From assembly GCA_016793875.1 (NCBI GenBank), contig JAEULG010000100.1:1-34267 (forward strand): a stretch of 34,267 nucleotides of DNA. Reading direction: 5' to 3'. Of this stretch, positions 1-8,217 are shown one piece after another. The notes under the pieces are model-generated. The model saw only the letters and a list, made by a program, of their open reading frames with translations, was not told the origin of the DNA and searched no databases. The stretch is from Rhodospirillales bacterium. GTDB taxonomy: Bacteria; Pseudomonadota; Alphaproteobacteria; Rhodospirillales; Defluviicoccaceae. Numbering within the stretch: position 1 is the stretch's first letter; every line of letters begins with the position of its first letter. A program made the position numbers and the translations under genes.

Positions 1-741
1 CTAGCTTTCGTTCACGAACCGGCTGCCGCCACCCCGCCTTGCTCCCGCGCCGTCGTCGCCAGCATCTCCGTCACCGGTACCCTCGTGCTTTCGACTCCCG
101 TTGACGGCGCTTCGGAGGTGGTGCTCGCCGGAATCGACGCCCTGGCCGGCACTCGCGCCCTCGCTGAGGAGGCCCGTCAGCAGCTTGCCGATCTCCTGGT
201 TGGACAGGACGTCTGCCTCGCGGCGGAGGACGGCGCCGATAGCCTCGACCGCTATGCCCGGCTCGTTGCCCAGGTGGAGCGGGGTGATGGACTGTGGGTG
301 CAGGGCGGACTGCTGGCGCGAGGGTTGGCGCGCGTCCATCCGACGCCGGCGGTCCACAGCCGCATCAGAGAGATGCTGGCGATCGAAAGTGAAGCGCGGA
401 CTGGCCGCCGCGGCCTGTGGCGGCTGGCGTCGATGCGCGTTCAACCCGCCGATGCCGTCGATCCCGCCGCGACCGGCCTTCAGATCATCGAGGGCCGGGT
501 GCTGGAAGCCGAGCGTCGCGGCGATTGGTGGTATCTCAATTTCGGCACGGACTGGCGGCGCGATTTCACCGTCACTCTGAACAAACGCTCGCTGCCACCG
601 TTTGCTGCCGCCGGCATCGAGCCCTACGCCTTGCGCGGAACGACGATCCGCGTGCGCGGCGTCCTGCAGTGGCTCAACGGCCCGATGATCGAAGCGCTGG
701 TCCCTGAACAGATCGAGACAGTTGCGGCCGTCGGTGACTGA
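1..741 (+). CDS. Staphylococcal-nuclease-like (thermonuclease fold) protein, 5'-truncated by window edge
   Basis: The reading frame is open from base 1, so the gene very probably starts upstream and only its C-terminal 246 residues are visible. A GTG at 85 could be read as a start, but the residues before it (ending ...SVTGTLVLSTPVDG) look like the first strand of an SNase barrel, so I treat it as internal. The stretch LAGIDAL resembles the family's LxGIDAPE strand. It is followed by an LVGQDVCLA strand and an arginine-rich segment (ARTGRRGLW) like the nuclease end, where the family normally has AR..GLW. The catalytic Arg/Glu set is not clearly conserved. After about residue 150 there is an extra beta-rich OB-like domain (WYLNFGTDWRRDFTV). 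It is probably exported or membrane-anchored, but the N-terminus is missing. Nuclease activity is uncertain. Confidence 0.6.
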   Translation, partial: LAFVHEPAAATPPCSRAVVASISVTGTLVLSTPVDGASEVVLAGIDALAGTRALAEEARQQLADLLVGQDVCLAAEDGADSLDRYARLVAQVERGDGLWVQGGLLARGLARVHPTPAVHSRIREMLAIESEARTGRRGLWRLASMRVQPADAVDPAATGLQIIEGRVLEAERRGDWWYLNFGTDWRRDFTVTLNKRSLPPFAAAGIEPYALRGTTIRVRGVLQWLNGPMIEALVPEQIETVAAVGD

Positions 742-768
742 CGCGCATTCCGTGGCTGACGCGCACGA

Positions 769-1602
769 TCATTCTCCTTGCTGGAGCAGCAGCCCGCGGT
801 CCCGCGCCACCCGGCAAGTCCACAGGAAGAAGCCGGCAGCAACCGCCATGTAGGCGACATTCAGCACCCCGGCCATGGCCAAGTCTTGAATTCGCACCGT
901 GCCTTCGAAAAGCACGGCGCGCATGCCCTCGAACACCCAGGCGGGCGGCAACCCCCAGGCGATCGGCCGCAGCCAGACCGGCAAGGTCGCGATGGGATAG
1001 TAGATGCCGCTGAGTGGCCCCAAGGCAAAGATCGCCACCCACGCCAGCCCCTCCGCCCCCAGACCAAGGCGTAGCACCAAAGCCGAGACGATCAGCCCGA
1101 TCGACCAGCCGAAGATCAGCAGGTTGGCGAAGAAAGCCGCCAGGGGCAGGCCCAGGGCGAAGACGGAGATGCCGAACATCGGCATCGCCAGCAGCATCGC
1201 CGGCGTTACCCCGATTATCGTGCGGATCAGGCTCATCAGCGCCAGTGCCACCACCAGCTCGTAGGGACGTAGCGGACTGGCAAAAAGCTGCGCCAGATTG
1301 CGCGCCCACATCTCCTCCATGAAGGAGAGCGAGACCCCCAGGTTGGCGCGGAACAGGATGTCCCACAGCAGCACCGCGCTGATGAGCACGCCCGCCGCCT
1401 GCGCGACCCAGGCGCTGTGCTGGACGAAAAAAACAGTAACGAAGCCCCACAGGATCATCTGGATCGTCGGCCAGTAGGCAAGATCCAGAAGCCGGGGCCA
1501 GGAACGGCGCAACACGTAGAGGTGGCGGAGCAGGATTCCTGACACCCGCCGGCAGGAGAATGCCGGCCCGCCGCCGCGGCGTCGCCGGTGCCGCTCGCTC
1601 AC
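769..1602 (-). CDS. ABC-2 type transporter permease
   Basis: A 277-residue integral membrane protein with about six hydrophobic segments, the usual arrangement of an ABC-2 exporter permease. Short basic N-terminus, then membrane segments near residues 45-70, 110-125 (amphipathic), 120-145, 145-170, 180-205 and 240-260. A motif typical of the family (PLSGIYYPIATLPVWLRPI, followed by LPPAWVFEGMR) sits near residues 190-225. It starts with GTG, and its first four bases overlap the stop of the ATPase gene upstream (GTGA), so the two are translationally coupled and form one exporter. The substrate cannot be read from sequence. Related two-component exporters carry drugs, lipids or polysaccharides. 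The neighbouring ADP-heptose genes are divergent and need not be related in function. Confidence 0.85.
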   Translation of the reverse strand: MSERHRRRRGGGPAFSCRRVSGILLRHLYVLRRSWPRLLDLAYWPTIQMILWGFVTVFFVQHSAWVAQAAGVLISAVLLWDILFRANLGVSLSFMEEMWARNLAQLFASPLRPYELVVALALMSLIRTIIGVTPAMLLAMPMFGISVFALGLPLAAFFANLLIFGWSIGLIVSALVLRLGLGAEGLAWVAIFALGPLSGIYYPIATLPVWLRPIAWGLPPAWVFEGMRAVLFEGTVRIQDLAMAGVLNVAYMAVAAGFFLWTCRVARDRGLLLQQGE

Positions 1603-2375
1603 CCGCCCTCCTCGTCGGCGGCCCCGATCGCCCGGCGCCGACGCCGGGCGATATCGAGGAACACCTCCTCCATTGTCCGCCGGCCATAGCGGTCGAGCAG
1701 CTCACGCGGCGTGCCCTGATCGACGATGCGCCCGCCGCGCATCATCAGCACGCGATCGCACAGCCGCTCCACTTCCGCCATGTTGTGAGATGCCAGCAGG
1801 ACGGTAGCGCCGGTGCGCGCCCGCCACTGCTCCAGGTAACTGCGGACCCAGTCGGCGGTGTCGGGGTCGAGCGAGGCGGTGGGCTCGTCCAGCAGCAGCA
1901 GCCGTGGGCGATTGAGCATGGCCTTGGCCAGGGTCACCCGTGTCCGCTGCCCGGTCGAGAGATCGCCGGTCGGGCGGTCGAGCAGCTTGCTTAGCTCGAG
2001 CTCGTGGGCAAGCTCGGCGATGCGGCCCTTGAGGTCGCGCACGCCGTAGAGCCGGCCGTAAACCTTGAGATTCTCGGCAACTGTCAGCCGCCGTGGCAGA
2101 TCGACGTAGGGAGAGGAGAAGTTCACCGCTCCCAGCACCTGGTAGCGCTGCCGCAGCATATCGCAGCCGAGCACAGTGACGGACCCGGAGGTCGGGGTGA
2201 GCAGGCCGAGCAGGATGGAAAGGGTCGTCGTTTTGCCCGCGCCGTTTCCCCCCAGCAGCGCTGTGGTCGAACCGGTGGCCACGTGGAAGCTGACGTCGTC
2301 AAGCGCTGTAAGGGCACCGAATCGCTTGACCACGTGACTGACGATGATGGCCGGTGTCAGAGTCAGCCGCGCCAT
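1599..2375 (-). CDS. ABC transporter ATP-binding protein
   Basis: The nucleotide-binding subunit that powers the ABC-2 permease directly downstream. Numbered from the ATG at 2375, Walker A (GGNGAGKTT) is at residues 42-50, the signature is LSTGQRTR, Walker B runs into the D-loop as LLLLDEPTASLDPD, and the H-loop is LLASHNM. All catalytic positions look intact. I chose the ATG at 2375 because a GGGCGG stretch lies upstream and the conserved domain begins right after it. A GTG at 2396 would add seven residues and cannot be excluded. The length (about 258 aa) is normal for the family. It is probably transcribed from the gap shared with the divergent gmhA gene. Confidence 0.88.
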   Translation of the reverse strand: MARLTLTPAIIVSHVVKRFGALTALDDVSFHVATGSTTALLGGNGAGKTTTLSILLGLLTPTSGSVTVLGCDMLRQRYQVLGAVNFSSPYVDLPRRLTVAENLKVYGRLYGVRDLKGRIAELAHELELSKLLDRPTGDLSTGQRTRVTLAKAMLNRPRLLLLDEPTASLDPDTADWVRSYLEQWRARTGATVLLASHNMAEVERLCDRVLMMRGGRIVDQGTPRELLDRYGRRTMEEVFLDIARRRRRAIGAADEEGG

Positions 2376-2681
2376 CACGGAGCCGCCCGCCCGCACGTGA
2401 TCGGCAGCAGCAGGGAAGGATCGCCAGCGGCGTTGATGGTCTTCGTCATCCGGTTCGGTTCGTGTCGGCGCCTGCGCCGTCTTGGACGCAACAGCGGGTG
2501 CAAGGCAAATCGCCTGAGATATCGGAAGACCCTGCCGTGATCACAATGGCTGCGTTCGGATCCGGCTTGCCGCTGCCGCCGACGCCGTGTTGGCGGTGGC
2601 GGTCTGTCGTTGCAGGCGGTAAGCATGATTGCGACGCTCGTCGGTAGATCTTCCGGGCGGCGCGCGCGAGGGTCACTGCGC
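2376..2681. other. Divergent intergenic region between ABC exporter and gmhA
   Basis: About 300 bases separating the leftward exporter genes from the rightward heptose genes, so it must contain the start signals of both. I do not see a convincing -35/-10 pair, RNA structure or small gene here. Confidence 0.4.
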
Positions 2682-3260
2682 ATGAACCTGGACACCTTCT
2701 TCGACAGCCAGTTCAACGAGCATGCGACGCTGCTTGCGGCGACACGGGCGAGCCTGCGGCAGCCGTTCGTGCGGCTGGTCGAGGTGTGCACAGAGGCCGG
2801 CAGTGCCGGTAGGACCATCGTCTTCTTCGGCAACGGTGGCAGCGCGGCCGATGCCCAGCACCTGGCGGCGGAACTGACCGTACGCTACGTCCGTAACCGC
2901 AGGCCCATCGCCGCGCTGGCGCTGACCACCGATACCTCGGTGCTCACCGCCATCGGCAACGACTTCGGTTTCGAGCGGGTGTTCGCGCGCCAGATCGAGG
3001 CGGTCTGCCGTCCCGGCGATGTCTGCATCGGCATCTCCACCTCCGGGCGCAGCGAGAATGTCGTCCAGGGCCTGAACGCGGCACGCGGGCGCGGTTGCGT
3101 TGCCGCCGGTCTCCTCGGCAGCGGCGGCGGTCCGGCGGCAGCCCTGTGCGATCCGGCGCTCATCGTGCCCTCGGCCACTACGGCGCGGGTGCAGGAGATG
3201 CACATCCTGCTCGGCCAGATGTTGTGCGGAGCGCTGGAGCAGGCGCTGGGGCTGGTATGA
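2682..3260 (+). CDS. gmhA: Phosphoheptose isomerase
   Basis: Converts sedoheptulose 7-phosphate to D-glycero-D-manno-heptose 7-phosphate, the first step toward ADP-heptose for LPS inner core; cytosolic. The 192-residue protein is one SIS domain. It has the phosphate-binding loop GNGGSAADAQH (residues 50-60) and STSGRSENV (119-127), and the two catalytic positions expected from E. coli GmhA: Glu64 in LAAEL and His174 in VQEMHILLGQML. An upstream in-frame ATG at 2610 exists, but the extra residues do not look like the family. The ATG at 2682 gives the correct length and has a GAGGG-like ribosome site. The stop overlaps the start of hldE (ATGA), so the two enzymes of the pathway are coupled. Confidence 0.93.
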   Translation: MNLDTFFDSQFNEHATLLAATRASLRQPFVRLVEVCTEAGSAGRTIVFFGNGGSAADAQHLAAELTVRYVRNRRPIAALALTTDTSVLTAIGNDFGFERVFARQIEAVCRPGDVCIGISTSGRSENVVQGLNAARGRGCVAAGLLGSGGGPAAALCDPALIVPSATTARVQEMHILLGQMLCGALEQALGLV

Positions 3261-4726
3261 CCACCGGCCCTGGTGATCCCGCCTTCCTCGTCGAGCGGCT
3301 GCAGGGAGTGCCTGTCGGCTGCATCGGCGATGTCATGCTCGACCGCTTCGTCCACGGTACGGTCGAGCGGATTTCCCCGGAAGCGCCGGTGCCCGTCCTC
3401 CGGGTGGCGGGCGAAGAGACGATGGCGGGCGGTGCTGGCAATGTCGTCCGCAATCTGGCGGCGCTGGGGGCGCGGGTGCGGATTGCCGGCGTGATCGGCG
3501 ACGACGAAGCGGGGGTGGAGTTGCGCCAGCGCCTCAGCGAAGCCGACGGCATCGTGGCGGCGGAGCTTCTGGAAGTCGCCGGCCGGCGGACGACGGTGAA
3601 GACCCGCTTTCTCGCCGGAACCCAGCAGTTGCTCCGCGCCGACAGTGAGACGGCCGCGGCATTGCCGGCGCAGTGCACCGATGCCCTGCTTGCAGCGGTC
3701 GCCGGATGGGGCGGCGCGTGGCCCGTCGCCGTCCTCTCCGACTACGCGAAGGGCGTATTGGCGGGACGCATGGCCGCGGAAATCATAGCCCGTCTGATGG
3801 CGAGCGGCAGCCGCGTTGTTGTCGATCCGAAGGGCGCCGACTTCGGTCGTTACCGCGGCGCTGAGGTAATCACCCCAAACCGCCGCGAACTGGCGGTCGC
3901 CGCGGGCGCAGGCGTCGAGCCCGGCGAGGAGGCTGCATGCGCCCGGGCGCTGCAGGCCCGCGAGGGGCTCGGCGCGATGCTGGTCACGCTCGGTCGCGAC
4001 GGCATGCTGCTGGTCGACGCCGGTGGGATGGCCCTGGCGCTGCCGGCGGAAGCGCGCGAGGTCTTCGATGTTTCCGGTGCCGGCGATACTGTCGCTGCGA
4101 CGCTGGCGGCTGCGCTCGCCGCCGGGGCGCCGCTTGCCGAAGCGGCGGCGCTGGCCAACACCGCCGCCGGCATCGTCGTCGGCAAGGTCGGCACCGCCGT
4201 GGTGCGGGCGCGTGAACTGTCGGATGCGATGCGCCGGCGACAGCTGTTGGTGGGCGAGGCGAAGCTGTGCGATCTTGCTATGGCCAGCGAGCAGGTGGCG
4301 GCTTGGCGGCGCCAGGGCCTGCGCATCGGTTTCACCAACGGCTGCTTCGATCTGATCCACCCTGGACACGTCTCGCTGCTGAGCCAAGCCAGGGCCGCCT
4401 GCGACCGGCTGGTCGTCGGGCTCAACACCGACTCATCGGTCGCCCGGCTTAAAGGGACGGGGAGGCCGGTTCAGCCGGCGGCGGCACGGGCGACCGTGCT
4501 GGCGTCGCTGGCGGCGGTCGATGTCGTAGTGCCCTTCGCCGATGACACCCCGCTGGCGCTGATCGTGACGCTTCGCCCCGATGTGCTGGTCAAGGGCGCG
4601 GATTACCGGCTGGAAGATGTCGTTGGCGCCGCCGAGGTGCAGGGCTGGGGCGGAACCGTGCTGCTCGCCCGGCTGGAACCCGGCTTCAGCACCTCCGCCA
4701 CCATCGCCGGCCTCGGCGCGCCATAA
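3257..4726 (+). CDS. hldE: Bifunctional D-beta-heptose 7-phosphate kinase / heptose 1-phosphate adenylyltransferase
   Basis: Performs two steps of ADP-heptose synthesis: phosphorylation at C1 by the N-terminal domain and AMP transfer by the C-terminal domain. The 489 residues match the family's two-domain length. The kinase domain (about 1-320) is a PfkB/ribokinase fold with GGAGNVVRN near 58-66 and the catalytic anion-hole motif DVSGAGDT at 271-278 (base Asp277). The transferase domain (about 350-489) starts at GFTNGCFDLIHPGH, with the HxGH nucleotide-binding residues His368 and His371. The start is the ATG overlapping the gmhA stop. The intermediate phosphatase GmhB is not in this window. 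Its stop is only 13 bases from the convergent oxidoreductase gene. Confidence 0.95.
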   Translation: MTTGPGDPAFLVERLQGVPVGCIGDVMLDRFVHGTVERISPEAPVPVLRVAGEETMAGGAGNVVRNLAALGARVRIAGVIGDDEAGVELRQRLSEADGIVAAELLEVAGRRTTVKTRFLAGTQQLLRADSETAAALPAQCTDALLAAVAGWGGAWPVAVLSDYAKGVLAGRMAAEIIARLMASGSRVVVDPKGADFGRYRGAEVITPNRRELAVAAGAGVEPGEEAACARALQAREGLGAMLVTLGRDGMLLVDAGGMALALPAEAREVFDVSGAGDTVAATLAAALAAGAPLAEAAALANTAAGIVVGKVGTAVVRARELSDAMRRRQLLVGEAKLCDLAMASEQVAAWRRQGLRIGFTNGCFDLIHPGHVSLLSQARAACDRLVVGLNTDSSVARLKGTGRPVQPAAARATVLASLAAVDVVVPFADDTPLALIVTLRPDVLVKGADYRLEDVVGAAEVQGWGGTVLLARLEPGFSTSATIAGLGAP

Positions 4727-4739
4727 CGTTGACGCCGGC

Positions 4740-5720
4740 TCAACGGCCGGTGAGCAGCACAACCTTGCCGGTCGTTTTGCGGGCCTTCAGCGCGTGCAGC
4801 GCCTGCGCCGCGTCCTCTAGAGGAAATGTCTGCGAGACGTGCGGATGCAGCGAACCCTCGCCCAGCCAGCGCACCAGTTCCTCGCAAGAAGCTTTCATCG
4901 CCTCCGGCGCCAGCGTCCGATAGGCGCCCCAGTAGAAGCCGATGGCGGTGATATTCTTGACCAGCAGGATGTTGGCCGGGATCTGCGGAACCTCGCCCGA
5001 GGCAAAGCCGACCAGCAGGATTCGCCCGTCCCCCGCAGTGGCGCGCAGCGACGCTTCGAACAGCGGGCCGCCGACCGGATCGTAGACCACATCGACGCCG
5101 CGCCCATCCGTCAGCGTCCTGATGGCATCGCGAAGGCCCTCGCTGCGCGAATCCAGTACCACATCGGCGCCGGCGGCAGTGGCAACCGCCAGCTTCGCCG
5201 CGCCGCCGGCGGTGGCGATCACCCGCGCACCCAGCCGCTTGCCGATCTCGACCGCGGTCAGGCCGACGCCGCCGGCGGCGCCGTGGACCAGCAGCGTTTC
5301 TCCCGGCCGCAGCCCGGCCTTGAAGGTGAGGGCGAGATGGGAGGTGCCGTAGGCGATGGGAAAGCCGGCGGCGACCACCGGATCGACGCCGGCGGGTAGC
5401 ACGAAGACGCAATCCTGCGGCGCCACTACCTCTTCGGCGAAGCCGCCGCACTCGATCACCGCCATCACCCGGTCCCCGGGCCGGCAGCGGCTGACGCCTT
5501 CGGCGACCTCCAGCACCCGTCCGGCCACCTCGAAACCCGGCGAGAACGGCGGTGCAACTCGGATCTGATACTTGCCGGCGATGATCAGGGTATCGGCAAA
5601 GTTGATGCCGGCGGCCTCGACAGCGATGCGCACGCCACCGTCAAGCAGCGGTGGGTCAGGGACGTCGTCGAAGACGAGGCTGTCGATGTCACCCAAAGCC
5701 CGACAGACGATGGCGCGCAC
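4740..5720 (-). CDS. NAD(P)H:quinone oxidoreductase, zinc-independent MDR family
   Basis: A medium-chain reductase of the quinone oxidoreductase type, probably cytosolic and NADPH-dependent. It has 326 residues: a GroES-like N-terminal domain with GINFADTLI and SPGFEVAGRV, then a Rossmann domain with the dinucleotide loop VHGAAGGVGLTAVEIGKRLG near residues 145-165. The structural and catalytic zinc ligands of alcohol dehydrogenases are absent, as in this subgroup. The C-terminus (ALKARKTTGKVVLLTGR) is typical. It starts with GTG, preceded by an excellent AAGGAGG site (on the minus strand, near 5728-5737) about eight bases away. The physiological electron acceptor cannot be deduced. Confidence 0.9.
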   Translation of the reverse strand: MRAIVCRALGDIDSLVFDDVPDPPLLDGGVRIAVEAAGINFADTLIIAGKYQIRVAPPFSPGFEVAGRVLEVAEGVSRCRPGDRVMAVIECGGFAEEVVAPQDCVFVLPAGVDPVVAAGFPIAYGTSHLALTFKAGLRPGETLLVHGAAGGVGLTAVEIGKRLGARVIATAGGAAKLAVATAAGADVVLDSRSEGLRDAIRTLTDGRGVDVVYDPVGGPLFEASLRATAGDGRILLVGFASGEVPQIPANILLVKNITAIGFYWGAYRTLAPEAMKASCEELVRWLGEGSLHPHVSQTFPLEDAAQALHALKARKTTGKVVLLTGR

Positions 5721-6313
5721 GGCCAGCTTCCTCCTTTTCTGCAGCTATCGCAGTTGTGGCCGCCGCGGTACACGATCGTCAATCACAAGCCCGGCCCACG
5801 TCATTCAGGTAGCCGCCGCAGCGGCTGGCGATGCTCGACCGGCTGGCCCCGGGGTCTGCCGACGCGAGGATTGTCCGGCCCAGGGTCGCCGCGCCGCTCG
5901 CTGTCGGAGCAGTCCGGCACGGTGGCGCGCCAAGCCTCATTTTTTCGGGTGATGCGGAGCGGGGGAGAACTGCCGGACCGGCGGATGCCGAGGCGGTTGT
6001 TGGCGTGTATCCATATCGTCCAGCGCTCCATAAAGTAGAAAAAAATCAATCGTTTGCCGGAGGACGGCGCAACGGTGGTGCCGATCCGGGGGAGAGGCCT
6101 GCGCCGAAAGTGTTAGAAGGATTCTAAAAAAAAGATTTCGCAGCCATCTCAAAACAGGCTGCCAGAACGATTCCTAAGCCTAATGCCCAAGTCGAGTAAT
6201 CGCTACCAATAGGCTAGGTTCCGGCTCCGAACACACTTGGCCAAAAGCGGGCGAAGCGCGCGGCCAAAGTTCGAACATTTCTGCTTTTATGACGCACTTG
6301 GGGGGGGCCTGAC
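5721..6313. other. Intergenic region upstream of the polysaccharide locus
   Basis: Nearly 600 bases between two divergent genes. The half near the oxidoreductase is ordinary GC-rich sequence. From about 6000 onward it becomes notably richer in A and T, with A-runs near 6040 and 6125. It contains the perfect inverted repeat TTAGAA-GGA-TTCTAA (6113-6127) and two GGCCAAA copies (6239-6245 and 6262-6268). Short open frames exist, but none has a ribosome site plus protein-like composition. I take this as the long regulatory leader of the EPS locus. Confidence 0.4.
6113..6127. promoter_or_regulatory. Perfect inverted repeat, candidate operator
   Basis: TTAGAA and its reverse complement TTCTAA are separated by GGA, about 190 bases before the first EPS gene and directly before an A-run. 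The arrangement suits binding of a dimeric regulator. It does not suit a terminator, because no T-run follows on either strand in the direction of a neighbouring gene. No regulator is identified. Confidence 0.3.
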
Positions 6314-7420
6314 GTGACGGGCAGCTTGATGCACATCATGAGTGCCTTTCTTCTCTCAATCGTTCTTATACCGCCATCTGTGCCAATTGCGTGGCGTTTG
6401 GGGCTGATCGACGCGCCGCAGGGCCGCAGAGCGCACGTCGGCGAGATACCGCGGACCGGCGGTCTGGCGATGTTTGTCGCGTTCATGGTGCCGGTGCTCG
6501 ACCTCGGCAGCCAGTTCCGCGAGGTCTGGTGCCTGGTGCTGGGGCTGACGCTGTTGGTCGCTGCGGGGGTCGCCGATGATCGCCTCGAACTGCGGCCGCA
6601 ATCGAAGCTCGTCGCTCAGGTTGCTGCGGTAATGGTGATGATCGTCCCCGGCCCGCATCTTCTTCCTCTCAGCGGACTGTTGGACGGGTCCGAATGGCTG
6701 CTGCCGGAATGGTTGCTGATCGTCGCCGAGTTCTTCCTGACCACACTGTTCATGGTCGGCGTGATCAATGCCATCAACATGGTCGATGGTGTCGATGGGC
6801 TTGCCGGCTGCATCGTCGCCGCGGCGCTGCTGTGGATTGTCATCATCGCCGGGGCTGTGGGGCGGCCGGTCATCACGAGCTGCACGCTTATCCTGCTGTT
6901 CGCGACGCTGGGTTTCCTCGTCTTCAACATGAGGCATCCGTGGCGGCGCAGTGCGGCCGTCTTCATGGGGGATGCCGGCAGCATGATGCTCGGCGCTTGC
7001 GTTGCCTTCTTCATCGTGCTGCTCGCCGAGTCGCAGAGCGGAGAGGCGGTGCCGCTGCCCTTCCTACTCTGGATCATCGCTCTCCCGGTGTTCGACATGG
7101 TGATCATCACCGGCCGCCGGATTGCCGCCGGCCGCAGTCCGGTGTCCGGGGACCGCGAGCACCTGCACCACCTGTTGCTTCGCGCCGGCGTTCCGGTCGG
7201 CAAGGCAACAGCCGTGATCGCGGTGGCAGGCTTCTGCCTCGGCGGCTGCGGCGCGCTTGCCTGGTGGCTGAAAGCAGCTCCGGCGACGATGCTGGGGGCG
7301 CTGATCGTGCCGTTTCTCGGCCACCTCTACTATGTGTGCCACGGCTGGAAGCGCCCCTGGACATGGCAGGAACTGATGACCGATAGCGGTGGTCCGGTCA
7401 GTCCGCGAGGCGGCAGGTGA
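6314..7420 (+). CDS. Polyprenyl-phosphate HexNAc-1-phosphate transferase (WecA/TagO/WbpL family)
   Basis: Starts glycan synthesis by moving a HexNAc-1-phosphate from a UDP-sugar onto undecaprenyl phosphate at the inner membrane. The 368-residue protein has about ten hydrophobic segments. It has the family's marks: VADDRLEL (Asp88/Asp89, Mg-binding loop), NAINMVDGVDGLAG at about 152-165, FMGDAGSMMLG, and the C-terminal histidine cluster REHLHHLLLRAG, which contacts the lipid/sugar phosphate. It starts with GTG six bases after a run of eight G's (6300-6307) that can serve as the ribosome site. An ATG at 6329 is an alternative. It is the first gene of the EPS locus, and the specific sugar is likely GlcNAc or another N-acetylated hexosamine, by family only. 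Confidence 0.88.
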   Translation: MTGSLMHIMSAFLLSIVLIPPSVPIAWRLGLIDAPQGRRAHVGEIPRTGGLAMFVAFMVPVLDLGSQFREVWCLVLGLTLLVAAGVADDRLELRPQSKLVAQVAAVMVMIVPGPHLLPLSGLLDGSEWLLPEWLLIVAEFFLTTLFMVGVINAINMVDGVDGLAGCIVAAALLWIVIIAGAVGRPVITSCTLILLFATLGFLVFNMRHPWRRSAAVFMGDAGSMMLGACVAFFIVLLAESQSGEAVPLPFLLWIIALPVFDMVIITGRRIAAGRSPVSGDREHLHHLLLRAGVPVGKATAVIAVAGFCLGGCGALAWWLKAAPATMLGALIVPFLGHLYYVCHGWKRPWTWQELMTDSGGPVSPRGGR

Positions 7421-7515
7421 TGCGTGGGCCCGTGTTCCGCGGCACTGCGGCGGCGGGTGCGCAGGCGGCGCCGCATCGGCTGCCGACCTGCGCCGGAACC
7501 CGCCGGAGCGAGCCG

Positions 7516-8217
7516 TTACGGGTTGTTGGCGATCAGTTTGGCTGCGAGCTGCTGACCCAGGCGAACGGCGGCATCATGGCTCTCGATCGGGCTTGCGACA
7601 CCACCGGCGCCGGTGAAGGCGATATAGGTCACGCCGCTGTCAGTGCCTCCTTCTTCCGGGTCAGGGTCGATGCCGAGCGCGGCTGCGGTCGCGTAGGACG
7701 CCTCGCCGATGATGCCCTCGCCGTTTTCGTCCCCGAACACGGTGTAGATGAGCTTGCCCTTGTAGATCACCGCGATCACCGAGCCGAGGTGCAGACCAGC
7801 TTGGCGATAGTCGAACTTCCGACTACGGATCGGCACGACGGTAAACGGAAGCTTGGCGGCATCGAGATACTCGTGCTTGGAGCTCACGGCACTGGTCATC
7901 GGCTGAAACCAGGGATCGGTGTTCTTGTTACACTGCGGGCTCGGCTTGCCGTCGCAATCGATGTCCATGTCGGCTTGCCAGAACACGGCACCGTTGAGCC
8001 CACAGATCCGCACCGTCGCTGCCCGGCCCTCGTCCGTCGGGAACTTCCCGGACGATACTTGGCGGCAGGAACTGGTAAGCGCGAGAAGGTCGGCCGCGGT
8101 AGGCGGGTCAGCGAATGCCGGGAACGATGCGAGAGCCAGTAGCCCGGCAAGGGCGCTCGCGAGTGCGAGAGATTGTCGAGGGTGCGCTGTCGTGTGGTGG
8201 CGGGAGTAGCGGTTCAT
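7516..8217 (-). CDS. Secreted GH75 (fungal-type chitosanase family) glycoside hydrolase
   Basis: Predicted endo-acting hydrolase of beta-1,4-linked glucosamine-containing polymer. The 233-residue precursor has a basic N-terminus, a hydrophobic stretch (about 16-33) and a signal-peptidase site after AFA (residues 34-36). The mature part has the GH75 core: DMDIDCDG, DPWFQPMT, FTVVPIR, VIAVIYKGKLIYTVFGD, IIGEASYATAAALGI and GVTYIAF. The catalytic pair known from Fusarium chitosanase (Asp and Glu nine residues apart) is matched by Asp163 in FGDENGEG and Glu172 in IGEAS. Cys51, Cys72, Cys88 and Cys96 could form disulfides. An AAGGAGG site lies just upstream of its ATG. It points against the surrounding EPS genes, so it has its own promoter. 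Family assignment is from motif memory and fairly firm. Confidence 0.82.
   Translation of the reverse strand: MNRYSRHHTTAHPRQSLALASALAGLLALASFPAFADPPTAADLLALTSSCRQVSSGKFPTDEGRAATVRICGLNGAVFWQADMDIDCDGKPSPQCNKNTDPWFQPMTSAVSSKHEYLDAAKLPFTVVPIRSRKFDYRQAGLHLGSVIAVIYKGKLIYTVFGDENGEGIIGEASYATAAALGIDPDPEEGGTDSGVTYIAFTGAGGVASPIESHDAAVRLGQQLAAKLIANNP

Noticed and set aside
2885..4387. 500-residue open frame antisense to gmhA/hldE
   Set aside because: It is opposite two well-supported enzymes and has a low-complexity composition.
6237..6268. TTGGCCAA and a second GGCCAAA copy before the initiating transferase gene
   Set aside because: Short and GC-rich, so the chance of random occurrence is high; noted in the intergenic entry only.
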